From an uncultured Rhodocyclaceae bacterium (GTDB lineage Bacteria > Pseudomonadota > Gammaproteobacteria > Burkholderiales > Rhodocyclaceae), in assembly GCA_934271525.1 (NCBI GenBank), contig CAKQRL010000009.1:1-64000 (forward strand): DNA of 64,000 bases, written 5' to 3'. The notes below the pieces were generated by a model that had not been told where the DNA came from, did no database searches, and saw nothing but the letters and a program-made list of their open reading frames with translations. The position numbers and the translations under genes were made by a program. Positions 9,096-18,594 of the stretch are shown piece by piece; the first letter of the stretch is position 1; each line of letters opens with the position of its first letter.

Positions 9096-9137
9096 ACGCA
9101 TTATTTTTTTTCAAAAAAAACAAAGGTTTACCGTGGA
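9086..9137. repeat. Inverted element between fmt and greA
   Basis: Perfect arms TCCACGGTAAAC and GTTTACCGTGGA span 52 bp around T8CA8. The variable base pairs A with T. The left arm contains the fmt stop, and the genes are convergent. Confidence 0.88.
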
Positions 9138-9156
9138 TTTTTGCGAAATGACAACA

Positions 9157-9633
9157 CTATTCGTAACGCACGGCAATAATGAGGTATTGCCGCTGGCCTC
9201 CGGGTGTTTTGACGGTGATTTCGTCGTCTTCCATTTTGCCAATCAAGGCGCGCGCCACCGGCGAAAAAACAGAGATTTTGCCTTTTTTGATATCCGCTTC
9301 ATCTTCGCCCACAATTTGGTAAGTTACATGCGTTTCGTTATCCAAATCTTCCAAATCAACGGTGGCGCCAAAAACGCATTTGCCGCCTGCATTGATGGTT
9401 TTGGGGTCAATAATTTGCGCATTGGCAAGCTTACTTTCAATTTCATTGATTCTGCCTTCAATAAAGGCTTGTTTTTCTTTGGCGGCATCGTATTCGGCGT
9501 TTTCGGATAAATCGCCGTGCAAGCGCGCCTCAGCAATGGCGGCAACCACATTGGGACGTTCCACCGATTTTAAATTTTGCAATTCTTGGCGCAATTGTTC
9601 AGCACCTTGAACGGTTAAAGGAGTTGGATTCAT
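9157..9633 (-). CDS. greA: Transcription elongation factor GreA
   Basis: At 158 residues this is a standard-length GreA, which stimulates RNA polymerase to cleave backtracked transcripts. The N-terminal coiled coil carries the acidic tip in LHGDLSENAEYDAAKEKQ, and the C-terminal FKBP-like domain ends PGGQRQYLIIAV. It is downstream of carB with a 51-bp element between them, matching the carB–greA pairing known in betaproteobacteria. Confidence 0.97.
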   Translation of the reverse strand: MNPTPLTVQGAEQLRQELQNLKSVERPNVVAAIAEARLHGDLSENAEYDAAKEKQAFIEGRINEIESKLANAQIIDPKTINAGGKCVFGATVDLEDLDNETHVTYQIVGEDEADIKKGKISVFSPVARALIGKMEDDEITVKTPGGQRQYLIIAVRYE

Positions 9634-9656
9634 TGTTGAGTCTTTCTTTAAAAAAA

Positions 9657-9707
9657 TCCACGGTCAACGTTAAAAAATTTTCAAAAAAATAATGGGTTGA
9701 CCGTGGA
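9657..9707. repeat. 51-bp inverted element between carB and greA
   Basis: Perfect arms TCCACGGTCAAC and GTTGACCGTGGA, exactly 51 bp. C pairs with G at the variable position. It is in a codirectional gap. Confidence 0.88.
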
Positions 9708-9711
9708 AAAA

Positions 9712-12700
9712 TTACAACATTTGATGCAATTCTTGCAAAGAATGGATTTCCAAATGCACTTCATTGTGCAAACCAATGGATGCCGCTTCTGCGCCCCAAA
9801 GCGTGGTGTAAAGCGGCACGTTGGCATTTAATGCGGCAACGCGAATGGTGCGCGAATCAAAAATAGCCGGGCGTTTTTCTTCCACCGTGTTAATCATCAA
9901 GGCAATTTCGTTGTTTTTGAGCATATCCACAATGTGCGGTCTGCCTTCTTTGACTTTGTTGACAATGCCAACAGAAAGCCCAGCGTCTTTTAAAGTTTGC
10001 GCTGTGCCGCGCGTGGCGCACAATTCAAAACCCGATTCAATTAAAGATTTGGCAATGGGCAACATTTTGGGTTTGTCCGAATCTTTTAAAGACAAAAACG
10101 CTTTGCCTTGGTGCGGCAATTTCACATTGGCACCCAATTGTGATTTCACAAAGGCTTCGGCAAAGGTTTTGCCTGTGCCCATCACTTCGCCCGTGGATTT
10201 CATCTCGGGCCCCAAAATGGTATCCACACCCGGGAATTTCACAAATGGAAACACCGCTTCTTTCACGCAAAAATAGGGCGGAATCATTTCTTGTGTGAAA
10301 CCTTGTGATTTTAAGGTTTGCCCAGCCATACAACGCGCGGCAATTTTCGCCAGCGCGCGCCCTGTTGCCTTAGAAACAAATGGCACGGTGCGCGATGCTC
10401 TGGGGTTGACTTCCAAAACATAAACCTCGTTTTCTTGAATGGCAAATTGCACATTCATTAAACCAATCACGTTTAAAGCCTTTGCCATGGCTTTGGTTTG
10501 GCGGCGCAATTCTTCCACAATTTCAATGGGCAAAGAATAAGGCGGAATGGAACACGCTGAATCGCCCGAATGCACGCCTGCTTGTTCAATGTGTTCCATA
10601 ATGCCGCCGATAATCACATCGTTGCCATCGGACAACGCATCCACATCCACTTCCACGGCATCGTTTAAAAAGCGGTCAAGCAATACGGGAGAATCATTAG
10701 AAACCTTAACGGCTTCTTTCATATAGCGTTCCAAATCCGCTTGATTGTGCACAATTTCCATCGCGCGCCCGCCCAAAACATAAGAAGGGCGCACAACAAG
10801 CGGATAGCCAATTTCATCGGCAAGCCGCAAGGCTTCTTCTTCGGTGCGCGCCGTGCGGTTGGGCGGTTGTTTTAAACCCAACTGGTTTAAAAGGTGTTGA
10901 AAACGCTCGCGGTCTTCGGCAATGTCAATGGATTCGGGCGTGGTGCCGATGATTTTGACACCATTTTTTTCTAAATCCAGCGCCAATTTCAAAGGCGTTT
11001 GCCCGCCGTATTGCACAATGACGCCTTCTGGTTTTTCAATGGCCACAATTTCCAACACATCTTCCAATGTTAAAGGTTCAAAATACAAGCGGTCGGAAGT
11101 ATCAAAATCGGTGGAAACGGTTTCTGGGTTGCAATTGACCATAATGGTTTCATAACCATCTTCACGCATTGCCAATGCGGCATGCACGCAACAATAATCA
11201 AATTCAATGCCTTGCCCAATGCGGTTGGGGCCGCCGCCCAAAACCATAATTTTTTTGTTGTTGGTGGGATTGGCTTCGCAATGGGTTTCATAAGTGGAAT
11301 ACAAATAAGCCGTATCCGTTTTAAATTCAGCAGCGCACGTATCCACGCGTTTGTAAACCGGATGAATGTTCAAAGCGTGGCGCGTTTTGCGCACATTTTC
11401 TTCATCGGTTTTGAGCAAATGCGCCAATCTTCTATCTGAAAAACCTTTTTGTTTCAAATAAAACCATTCTTCTTGGGTGATTTCTTGGATATTTTTTTGT
11501 TCTATTGCCAATTCCAAATCCACAATTTCTTTAATTTGAATCAAAAACCACGGGTCAATTTTGGTTAAATCATGGATTTTGGCAACACTCATTCCCACGC
11601 CAAAGGCATCTGCCACATACCACAAGCGGTCGGGTGTGGGTTCGGCAAGTTGTTCGTCAATGGTGGTAGGATCCACGCTTTTTAAATTAAAACCATCCAC
11701 GCCCACTTCCAAACCACGCAAGGCTTTTTGCAGCGATTCTTGAAAAGTTCTGCCGATGGCCATTACTTCGCCTACCGATTTCATTTGCGTGGTTAAGGTG
11801 TTGTCCGCTTCTTGGAATTTTTCAAAAGCAAAACGCGGCACTTTGGTGACCACATAATCAATAGAAGGCTCAAAACTTGCTGGCGTTTTGCCATTGGTGA
11901 TTTCGTTTTTGAGTTCATCCAAAGTGTAGCCAACAGCCAGTTTGGCGGCAATTTTGGCAATGGGAAAACCCGTTGCTTTGGAAGCCAAAGCCGAAGAGCG
12001 CGAAACACGCGGATTCATTTCAATCACAATTAAACGCCCGTTTTGGGGATTTTGCGCAAACTGCACATTGGAGCCGCCCGTATCCACGCCAATTTCACGC
12101 AATACGGCAATGGAGGCATTTCTTAATTGTTGGTATTCTTTATCGGTTAATGTTTGTGCGGGCGCAACAGTGATGGAATCGCCCGTATGCACGCCCATTG
12201 GGTCTAAGTTTTCAATGGAACAAACAATAATGCAGTTGTCTGCTTTATCGCGCACCACTTCCATTTCAAACTCTTTCCAGCCTAATAGCGATTCTTCAAT
12301 GAGCAATTCGCTGGTGGGCGAGGCTTCCAAACCGCGCTTACAAATGATTTCAAATTCTTCCATATTGTAAGCAATGCCGCCGCCTGTGCCGCCTAATGTG
12401 AAAGAAGGGCGGATGATGGTTGGAAAACCAATGGTTTTTTGCACTTGCCTTGCTTCTTCCATAGAATGTGCCAATGCCGAGCGTGCTGATTCCAAACCGA
12501 TTTTGGTCATGGCTTCTTTGAATTTTTCGCGGTCTTCGGCTTTGTCAATGGCTTGTTCGTTGGCGCCAATCAATTCCACATTCCATTTTTTTAAAACGCC
12601 GCTTTTGGCCAAGGTTAATGCGCAATTTAAAGCGGTTTGTCCGCCCATGGTGGGCAACAAGGCATCGGGGCGTTCTTTTTCTATAATTTTTTCCACCACG

Positions 12701-12915
12701 CGCGGCGTAATGGGTTCAATGTAAGTGGCGTCTGCCATTTCGGGGTCGGTCATAATGGTGGCGGGATTAGAATTCACCAAAACAACCCGATAACCTTCTT
12801 CACGCAAGGCTTTGCAAGCCTGTGCGCCGGAATAATCAAACTCACAAGCTTGGCCAATCACAATGGGCCCCGCACCGATAATTAAAATGCAGGATAAATC
12901 TGTTCTTTTGGGCAT
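9712..12915 (-). CDS. carB: Carbamoyl-phosphate synthase large subunit
   Basis: This 1067-residue enzyme makes carbamoyl phosphate for arginine and pyrimidines. Two homologous ATP-grasp halves are seen (starts LIIGAGPIVIGQACEFDYSG and MVLGGGPNRIGQGIEFDYC), and a C-terminal MGS-type allosteric domain begins near the segment KMLPIAKSLIESGFELCATRG. I use the ATG at 12915; a GTG seven codons upstream is possible. The glutaminase subunit gene carA, usually adjacent, is not present on either side. Confidence 0.96.
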   Translation of the reverse strand: MPKRTDLSCILIIGAGPIVIGQACEFDYSGAQACKALREEGYRVVLVNSNPATIMTDPEMADATYIEPITPRVVEKIIEKERPDALLPTMGGQTALNCALTLAKSGVLKKWNVELIGANEQAIDKAEDREKFKEAMTKIGLESARSALAHSMEEARQVQKTIGFPTIIRPSFTLGGTGGGIAYNMEEFEIICKRGLEASPTSELLIEESLLGWKEFEMEVVRDKADNCIIVCSIENLDPMGVHTGDSITVAPAQTLTDKEYQQLRNASIAVLREIGVDTGGSNVQFAQNPQNGRLIVIEMNPRVSRSSALASKATGFPIAKIAAKLAVGYTLDELKNEITNGKTPASFEPSIDYVVTKVPRFAFEKFQEADNTLTTQMKSVGEVMAIGRTFQESLQKALRGLEVGVDGFNLKSVDPTTIDEQLAEPTPDRLWYVADAFGVGMSVAKIHDLTKIDPWFLIQIKEIVDLELAIEQKNIQEITQEEWFYLKQKGFSDRRLAHLLKTDEENVRKTRHALNIHPVYKRVDTCAAEFKTDTAYLYSTYETHCEANPTNNKKIMVLGGGPNRIGQGIEFDYCCVHAALAMREDGYETIMVNCNPETVSTDFDTSDRLYFEPLTLEDVLEIVAIEKPEGVIVQYGGQTPLKLALDLEKNGVKIIGTTPESIDIAEDRERFQHLLNQLGLKQPPNRTARTEEEALRLADEIGYPLVVRPSYVLGGRAMEIVHNQADLERYMKEAVKVSNDSPVLLDRFLNDAVEVDVDALSDGNDVIIGGIMEHIEQAGVHSGDSACSIPPYSLPIEIVEELRRQTKAMAKALNVIGLMNVQFAIQENEVYVLEVNPRASRTVPFVSKATGRALAKIAARCMAGQTLKSQGFTQEMIPPYFCVKEAVFPFVKFPGVDTILGPEMKSTGEVMGTGKTFAEAFVKSQLGANVKLPHQGKAFLSLKDSDKPKMLPIAKSLIESGFELCATRGTAQTLKDAGLSVGIVNKVKEGRPHIVDMLKNNEIALMINTVEEKRPAIFDSRTIRVAALNANVPLYTTLWGAEAASIGLHNEVHLEIHSLQELHQML

Positions 12916-13020
12916 AGCACACCGAACACTCTTCACAAAATAAACGCTTGATTATAGCAAATAACACCAAGCAAGCGGGATAACGCAAACCAAACCAAGT
13001 TTGGCAAAAATTTTTAAAAA

Positions 13021-13071
13021 TCCACGGTGAACCAAGATTTTTTTTCAAAAAAACATGCCGTTCACCGTGGA
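13021..13071. repeat. 51-bp inverted element between ispF and carB
   Basis: Arms TCCACGGTGAAC and GTTCACCGTGGA, the only pair with G/C at the variable position in the window, exactly 51 bp. The right arm encodes the ispF terminus NPR and its TGA stop. Confidence 0.88.
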
Positions 13072-13559
13072 TTTTGGGTGAAAAGTAGGGTAATGGCGTG
13101 GGTTTGGATGGCATCAGAGTTGCCTAAATAACCGAGTTTTTCATTCGTTTTGGCTTTGACATTCATACAGTTGAGCGGAATTTGTAGAATGTTGGCAATG
13201 TTTTCTCGCATCGGCAAAATAAAATCCCGCAGTTTCGGTTTTTGGGCGATGATGGTGCTATCAATGTTGCCGATGGTAAATCCGCAATTTTCAATTCGTT
13301 TTTTTGTTTCTTTTAATAAATCAGCGCTATTGGAATTTTTAAATTGCGGGTCGGTATCCGGAAAATGCGTGCCGATATCACCCAAGGCGGCAGCGCCCAA
13401 AAGCGCATCAATGATGGCGTGAATGAGCGCATCCGCATCCGAATGCCCTAATAATCCTTTTTCAAATGGAATATGCACGCCGCCTAAAATCAATGGGCGG
13501 TTTTCTACCAAACGATGCACGTCAAAACCTTCACCGATTTTAATTAAAAAATTGTTCAT
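13062..13559 (-). CDS. ispF: 2-C-methyl-D-erythritol 2,4-cyclodiphosphate synthase
   Basis: A 165-residue trimeric enzyme of the MEP isoprenoid pathway. The zinc ligands lie in GEGFDVHRL and the flexible substrate loop in GHSDADALIHAIIDALLGAA. Length and the adjacent ispD confirm it. The C-terminus FTQNPR ends inside a repeat arm, whose G variant gives TGA instead of the TAA found at other captured ends. Confidence 0.96.
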   Translation of the reverse strand: MNNFLIKIGEGFDVHRLVENRPLILGGVHIPFEKGLLGHSDADALIHAIIDALLGAAALGDIGTHFPDTDPQFKNSNSADLLKETKKRIENCGFTIGNIDSTIIAQKPKLRDFILPMRENIANILQIPLNCMNVKAKTNEKLGYLGNSDAIQTHAITLLFTQNPR

Positions 13560-13622
13560 TTTTTAGCCTTTTAAAAAACAAAACTTTATTCAAAAAAACG
13601 CTGATTTTTATTTAAAAAAATT

Positions 13623-14321
13623 TTATTTTCTATATTTTAAAATATTCTCTGCAAGTTTTAAATCTTCTGGCGTGGTGATTTTAAAATTTGCAAATTCGCC
13701 TTTTATAAGTTTTGGCGAAAATCCTAGTTTTTCAATTGCCGCTGATTCGTCTGTTGTTTTTAAATTTAAATTAAAAGAAAGTGCTTTTTTTAATAAAGCA
13801 TAGCGAAACATTTGCGGGGTTTGTGCCAACCAGAATTCTTCGCGCGGTGTGGTTTTTAAAACGCAAGCGTTTTTGGATTTTTTCAAAGTATCTTGCACAG
13901 GAATTGCCAACAAACCGCCAACGGAATCGTTTTCAAGTTCGGCGATTAAATGTTCAATCAAATTGGGGCGAATCAAGGCGCGCGCTGCATCATGCACCAA
14001 GACAAAGTCGTTGGGGCGCAAAAAATCGCTCGTTATGTTTAAGGCGTTCCATACCGATTCTGCGCGCGTTTTGCCGCCGCAGTGCAAAACTTTTATTTTG
14101 GTATTTTTAAAAATTGGCAAATGCGCAAAGCGTTGAAAATAAACATCTTCGGGCGATAAAATCAAAAAAATATGCGCAATTTTTTCAACCTTCAAAAAAG
14201 CGGCTAGCGCATACAAAAAAAGCGCTTTGCCGTTTAATGACAAATATTGTTTTGGAATATCCGACTCCATGCGTGAACCCACGCCAGCGGCGGGAATAAA
14301 AGCAAAAAAACGTGTTGGCAT
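13623..14321 (-). CDS. ispD: 2-C-methyl-D-erythritol 4-phosphate cytidylyltransferase
   Basis: A 232-residue nucleotidyltransferase that activates MEP with CTP. The N-terminal PAAGVGSRMESDIPKQYL is the CTP-binding glycine-rich loop with its lysine, and VLVHDAARALI and the TTDESAAIEKLG region are typical. It is upstream of ispF with 63 bp between, the common ispDF arrangement, and divergent from yggX across a single repeat arm. Confidence 0.95.
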   Translation of the reverse strand: MPTRFFAFIPAAGVGSRMESDIPKQYLSLNGKALFLYALAAFLKVEKIAHIFLILSPEDVYFQRFAHLPIFKNTKIKVLHCGGKTRAESVWNALNITSDFLRPNDFVLVHDAARALIRPNLIEHLIAELENDSVGGLLAIPVQDTLKKSKNACVLKTTPREEFWLAQTPQMFRYALLKKALSFNLNLKTTDESAAIEKLGFSPKLIKGEFANFKITTPEDLKLAENILKYRK

Positions 14322-14337
14322 TTCAAAAAAAATTTTG

Positions 14338-14349
14338 GTTGACCGTGGA
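14338..14349 (-). repeat. Single element arm between ispD and yggX
   Basis: A perfect GTTGACCGTGGA in a divergent intergenic region, 55 bp before the yggX start. No partner arm is nearby. Confidence 0.75.
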
Positions 14350-14404
14350 AAATTTAAATTTTGAATTTGTTATTATGCTGTTTTTTGATTTTGAAAGGCA
14401 AACA

Positions 14405-14677
14405 ATGGCAAAAATGGTGCATTGCGTAAAGTTGGGGAAAGAATTAGAAGCTTTGGAGCGCCCGCCGTATCCCGGGGAATTGGGCAAACGCATTTTTGAA
14501 AACGTTTCCAAAGAAGCGTGGAATCAATGGTTGCGTCTGCAAACGATGATGATTAACGAAAACCGCTTGAATTTGGCAGATGCAGCAACGCGCAAATATT
14601 TGGCAGAGCAAGTGGAGCGCCACTTTTTTGGCGAAGGCGCCGACCGCGTGCCCGGCTACATTCCGCCAAAGATTTGA
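14405..14677 (+). CDS. yggX: Fe(2+)-trafficking / oxidative damage protection protein
   Basis: A 90-residue small protein implicated in iron trafficking and protection of Fe-S enzymes. Visible family marks are VHCVKLGKELEAL with the conserved Cys, PPYPGELGKRI, and the WNQWLRLQTMMINENRL helix. The ATG at 14405 has AAAGG just upstream, and the longer open frame would run back into the repeat arm. It is followed 3 bp later by the PP0621-like gene. Confidence 0.94.
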   Translation: MAKMVHCVKLGKELEALERPPYPGELGKRIFENVSKEAWNQWLRLQTMMINENRLNLADAATRKYLAEQVERHFFGEGADRVPGYIPPKI

Positions 14678-14680
14678 ACA

Positions 14681-15007
14681 ATGATTTTGCGCGTATTTCT
14701 GCTTTTTGCCTTGGCTATTGTGATTGCGCTTTTTTGCCGCGCCTTTTTAATGCGCGCGCGTTTTAAAAAAGATTTGCAAAATGAAAAAGCCAAAATGGAA
14801 GAATTGTTGCAAAGCATTTTAAAAGCGCAAACGAATGCGGCGAATTCGGCAGCGCAAAATAATCAAAATAATCCGGTTGAAGAAATTGTGCCTTGCAAAA
14901 TGTGCGGCGTTTGCTTGCCTGTGAATAACGGCGTGCAGGATTCCAACGGCAATTTTTTCTGCTCCCCTTTGCATTTGGAAATGTATCAAAAAGATGGCAC
15001 ACGCTGA
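14681..15007 (+). CDS. PP0621-family small membrane-anchored protein
   Basis: 108 residues with an N-terminal transmembrane segment (FLLFALAIVIALF), a charged coiled-coil stretch, and a C-terminal metal-binding-like pattern with Cys residues in PCKMCGVCLP and FFCSPLH. Proteins of this family are commonly found immediately before pilS in betaproteobacteria; function is unknown. The stop overlaps the pilS start by 14 bp. Confidence 0.8.
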   Translation: MILRVFLLFALAIVIALFCRAFLMRARFKKDLQNEKAKMEELLQSILKAQTNAANSAAQNNQNNPVEEIVPCKMCGVCLPVNNGVQDSNGNFFCSPLHLEMYQKDGTR

Positions 15008-16625
15008 CCCCAAAAAATCGCAATGGCGCCTACTCATTTATTACAACTTTTTCCGCGGGGTAATCGGGATATTTTTTCTTTTTCAAATCAATTTTTCCGA
15101 GATATCTATCGGTTGGACGCGCTTAATTATTGAGCCTTATAGCATTGTGGTCTTGTGGACGAATTTATATGCTTCAAGCGCTGCCATTGGTTTATTTTGT
15201 TCTATTTTTTTGCGCCAACAATTTCAAACGCAGCTTGGCATTTGTGCTTTCATTGACATTATTTATTTGTGTTTGATGATGTATGCATCAGATGGCGTGG
15301 ATAGCGGCATTGGCATTTTGTTGATGTTGGCATTGATGAGCGCCAGTTTTGTGGGTTCGGGCAAACTGGTGCAGTTTTATTCTTTGTGCGCGGCGGCAGC
15401 TATTTTGATTATTCAAATCATCGGTGTGATGGATTTGCGTTTTTCGTCTTTGAGCTTGCCGCACGCCGTAATTTTGGCGGCAAGCACTTTTGTGATTTCT
15501 TCCATTGCGCAAAGTTTTGGCAAGCGCACTTTTGAAAACGAAAAGTTGATTTTGCAGCGCAGCATTGAGCGCGATAACCAAATTTTAATCAATCAGTGCA
15601 TTGTGGAACGCATGCCATCTGGTGTGGTGATTGTGGATAAAACAAACCGCGTTTTGCTTCAAAACCCCGAAGCTTTTGCTATTTTGGGTGCGCAAAAAGG
15701 CGAAACTTTATTAGAACCACTAAACACTTTTTTGCTTGGTTGGCGCAATCACAATGCGCCGCCTGAAATTGACGATAGCGCCGAATACAACTCGCACGAG
15801 GGTGAATTTTTGGTCAAAAACGTAAACGGCCAAGATTTATTAGCGCGTTTTGAAGAAACCAATTCCACAGCGGGTGAGAGTTTGATTTTTTTAGAAAACT
15901 TTTCTCGCATGAAAGAGCAAGCCCAACAAATGAAGTTGGCATCTTTGGGGCGTTTAACGGCATCCATTGCGCATGAAATTCGCAATCCTTTGTCCGCCAT
16001 CAAACACGCGGGCGAATTGTTGGCAGAAGATGATACGGAAAAAATCAAAGAACGGTTATTGCGCATTATTAGCGACAATGTTGCGCGTTTGGATAGAATC
16101 GTTAGCGATGTGCTTGATTTGGGCAGAAAAACGCAATCTGCGCCCGAGGCGATTTTATTAGACGAATTTTGTCGCCGCGCCACCGACAACATTTGCGCCA
16201 ACGAAAACGTCGGCATGGACGTGGTGGAATTGAATTTAATCCCTGTTGCCATTTTGTTTGACCGCGGGCATTTGGAGCGGGTATTTTGGAATTTGCTAAC
16301 CAATGCCCTGCGTTACAGTTCGCAAAAGCCATTGAGCGTGAAAGTGGCGATTTTTTTAACACCAGACGAATCGCAAGTGGAATTGCATGTGATTGATGAC
16401 GGTAAAGGCGTGCCAGAAGAAAACCGCGAAAAAATCTTTGAACCTTTTTTTACAACAGCCCGCCAAGGCACAGGTTTGGGGCTTTTTATCACCCGTGAAT
16501 TATGCACGGCAAACAATGCCCGTTTAGAATTAGCGCTATCAGCTGAAAACGAAGGCGCGCATTTTGTGATGACGGGACGCTTGGAAAGCAGCCACAACGA
16601 TTCCGCCAACATAGAAAAGGAGTAA
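14994..16625 (+). CDS. pilS: Sensor histidine kinase of the type IV pilus regulatory system
   Basis: 543 residues. About six N-terminal membrane helices (residues 15–185) precede a PAS-like linker. The HisKA box is IAHEIRNPLSAIKHAG with the phospho-accepting His near residue 326, and the HATPase boxes are DDGKGVPEENREKIF and GTGLGLFITREL. PilS phosphorylates PilR to control pilin transcription through sigma-54. It overlaps the gene before it and is 6 bp before pilR. The signal sensed in other bacteria is membrane pilin. Confidence 0.93.
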   Translation: MAHADPKKSQWRLLIYYNFFRGVIGIFFLFQINFSEISIGWTRLIIEPYSIVVLWTNLYASSAAIGLFCSIFLRQQFQTQLGICAFIDIIYLCLMMYASDGVDSGIGILLMLALMSASFVGSGKLVQFYSLCAAAAILIIQIIGVMDLRFSSLSLPHAVILAASTFVISSIAQSFGKRTFENEKLILQRSIERDNQILINQCIVERMPSGVVIVDKTNRVLLQNPEAFAILGAQKGETLLEPLNTFLLGWRNHNAPPEIDDSAEYNSHEGEFLVKNVNGQDLLARFEETNSTAGESLIFLENFSRMKEQAQQMKLASLGRLTASIAHEIRNPLSAIKHAGELLAEDDTEKIKERLLRIISDNVARLDRIVSDVLDLGRKTQSAPEAILLDEFCRRATDNICANENVGMDVVELNLIPVAILFDRGHLERVFWNLLTNALRYSSQKPLSVKVAIFLTPDESQVELHVIDDGKGVPEENREKIFEPFFTTARQGTGLGLFITRELCTANNARLELALSAENEGAHFVMTGRLESSHNDSANIEKE

Positions 16626-16631
16626 GAACAA

Positions 16632-17972
16632 ATGGCAAGGCAAGAACGCAAAGCGCATCAAGTGTTGGTTATTGATGACGAAGCCGATATCCGCGAATTA
16701 TTAGAACTCACCTTAATTCGCATGGGCTTGGATGTGCAAACGGCGGAAAATCTTGGTGAAGCACGCAAACTTTTGAAAGAACATAAATTCAATTTGTGCT
16801 TAACCGATTTGCGCTTGCCCGATGGCGATGGCTTGGATATGGTGCGTTTTATTAACGAACATTATCCTGCGTTGCCGGTTGCCGTGATTACCGCTTTTGG
16901 CAGCACAGAAAATGCCGTTTTGGCTTTAAAAGCCGGCGCTTTTGATTATTTGGCAAAACCTGTTGGGTTGGAGCAGCTGCGCACTTTGGTGAAAGCCGCG
17001 CTGCGCGTGGATGAAGAAAAATCATCGCGCGCTATGCCGGTTTTAATTGGTGAATCGCAAGTGATTGAATCGGTGCGCCAAACCATTGAAAAACTCGCCA
17101 AAAATTTGGCACCTGTTTATATTTCAGGCGAATCGGGTTCAGGCAAAGAACTTGCCGCGCGTTTAATCCATTTAAAAAGTGCGCGCGCCAGTGCGCCTTT
17201 TGTGCCGGTTAATTGCGGCGCAATTCCTGAAAATTTAATGGAAAGCGAATTTTTTGGATACAAAAAAGGCGCTTTTACGGGTGCCGATTCTGACCGCGAT
17301 GGCTTTTTTCAAGCCGCCAATGGCGGCACGCTGTTTTTGGATGAAGTGGCAGATTTGCCGCTTCCCATGCAAGTGAAGTTGTTGCGCGCCATTCAAGAAA
17401 AATGCGTGCGCAAAGTTGGGCAGGTGAAGGAAGAAAACATTGATGTGCGCATTATTTGCGCAACACACCAAAATTTAAAACAATGCGTGGAAGAGCAAAA
17501 ATTTCGGCAAGATTTGTATTACCGCTTGAACGTGATTGAATTGCACATGCCCAGTTTGCGCGAGCGCGCAGAAGATATTTTGCCGCTGGCGCATTCTTTG
17601 TTGCATCGCCTTTATGGTGAAAACATTCCAGAAATTGAAGCATCCGCCCAAGTGGCGTTGCGCAATTATGTTTTTCCGGGCAATGTGCGCGAATTGGAAA
17701 ACATTTTGGAGCGCGCCGTGGCGTTGTCCGATGGCAAACGCATCACACAAGAAGATTTGCATTTGGATTCCGATTTGCCCGATTCCATGCCTGAATCTGC
17801 TGGCGCAGGCGAATCTTTGGACGATTATTTAAAACGCGTGGAAAAAAACGCCATCACCGAAGCACTGCTGGATACGCACGGCAACCGCACGCAAGCGGCA
17901 AGAAAATTGGGCATTTCCTTTCGCTCATTGCGTTACCGTTTGGAGCGTTTGGGTTTGGCGCTGGATGATTAA
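16632..17972 (+). CDS. pilR: Sigma-54-dependent response regulator
   Basis: A 446-residue NtrC-family regulator. The receiver domain has the phospho-Asp in LTDLRLPDGDG. The AAA+ domain carries Walker A GESGSGKELAARL and the sigma-54-contacting GAFTGAD loop. A Fis-type helix-turn-helix (NRTQAARKLGISFRSLR) closes it. A strong AAGGAG lies 9 nt before the ATG. With pilS it is expected to activate type IV pilin expression; no pilin gene is in the window. Confidence 0.94.
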   Translation: MARQERKAHQVLVIDDEADIRELLELTLIRMGLDVQTAENLGEARKLLKEHKFNLCLTDLRLPDGDGLDMVRFINEHYPALPVAVITAFGSTENAVLALKAGAFDYLAKPVGLEQLRTLVKAALRVDEEKSSRAMPVLIGESQVIESVRQTIEKLAKNLAPVYISGESGSGKELAARLIHLKSARASAPFVPVNCGAIPENLMESEFFGYKKGAFTGADSDRDGFFQAANGGTLFLDEVADLPLPMQVKLLRAIQEKCVRKVGQVKEENIDVRIICATHQNLKQCVEEQKFRQDLYYRLNVIELHMPSLRERAEDILPLAHSLLHRLYGENIPEIEASAQVALRNYVFPGNVRELENILERAVALSDGKRITQEDLHLDSDLPDSMPESAGAGESLDDYLKRVEKNAITEALLDTHGNRTQAARKLGISFRSLRYRLERLGLALDD

Positions 17973-18548
17973 ATGATTAAAAAGAAAAAACAACGTTTTT
18001 TTAAAATCAAAGGCGTGTGGCAAAAAGGTTGGTTATTGAATAAAAAAATTTGCCATTATTTTTCGCCCAATTTTAATTGTCGCCCTAAAAACATTTCAAT
18101 TGATTTAATCGTTTTGCATTTTATCAGCGTGCCGGAAAATAATTTTAATGCACAAAACATTCGCCGATTTTTTCAAAACCGATTAAAAATAAATGCAGAA
18201 AATCAAAATGTGGCTTTTTTAAAAGTATCTTCACATTTTTATATTGCAAGAAGCGGGCAAATTTTTCAATTTGTCTCTATTTTAAATCGCGCGTGGCACG
18301 CAGGAAAATCCAATTACAAAGGAAAAGAAAATTGCAATAATTTTTCAATTGGCATTGAATTAGCTGGTTCTAATGAAAAAGAATTTACACCCAAACAATA
18401 TTTTTATTTGAATCAATTGTTGCACGCCATTCAAAAAATGATTCCACAATTTGATATTGCAGGGCATTGTGAGATTGCGCCAGAACGCAAAATTGACCCG
18501 GGCAAGTTTTTTGATTATCAAAAATTAAATTTTCCACGGTCAACTTAA
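17973..18548 (+). CDS. ampD: 1,6-anhydro-N-acetylmuramyl-L-alanine amidase AmpD
   Basis: A 191-residue cytoplasmic zinc amidase that cleaves recycled anhydro-muropeptides. Zinc/catalytic residues are in VLHFIS, RAWHAGKS and GHCEIAPERKIDPGK, and no signal peptide is present, as expected for AmpD rather than AmiD. It starts one base after the pilR stop. The last residues NFPRST read through the left arm of the repeat and stop within its spacer. More Lys/Asn-rich than the pil genes. Confidence 0.93.
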   Translation: MIKKKKQRFFKIKGVWQKGWLLNKKICHYFSPNFNCRPKNISIDLIVLHFISVPENNFNAQNIRRFFQNRLKINAENQNVAFLKVSSHFYIARSGQIFQFVSILNRAWHAGKSNYKGKENCNNFSIGIELAGSNEKEFTPKQYFYLNQLLHAIQKMIPQFDIAGHCEIAPERKIDPGKFFDYQKLNFPRST

Positions 18549-18583
18549 AATTTTTTTGAAATTTTTTTGAAGTTGACCGTGGA
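18533..18583. repeat. 51-bp inverted element between ampD and the R-M gene
   Basis: Perfect arms with C/G at the variable position, exactly 51 bp, centre with two TTTGAA steps. It overlaps the ampD stop and separates convergent genes. Confidence 0.88.
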
Positions 18584-18594
18584 AAAATGTTTTT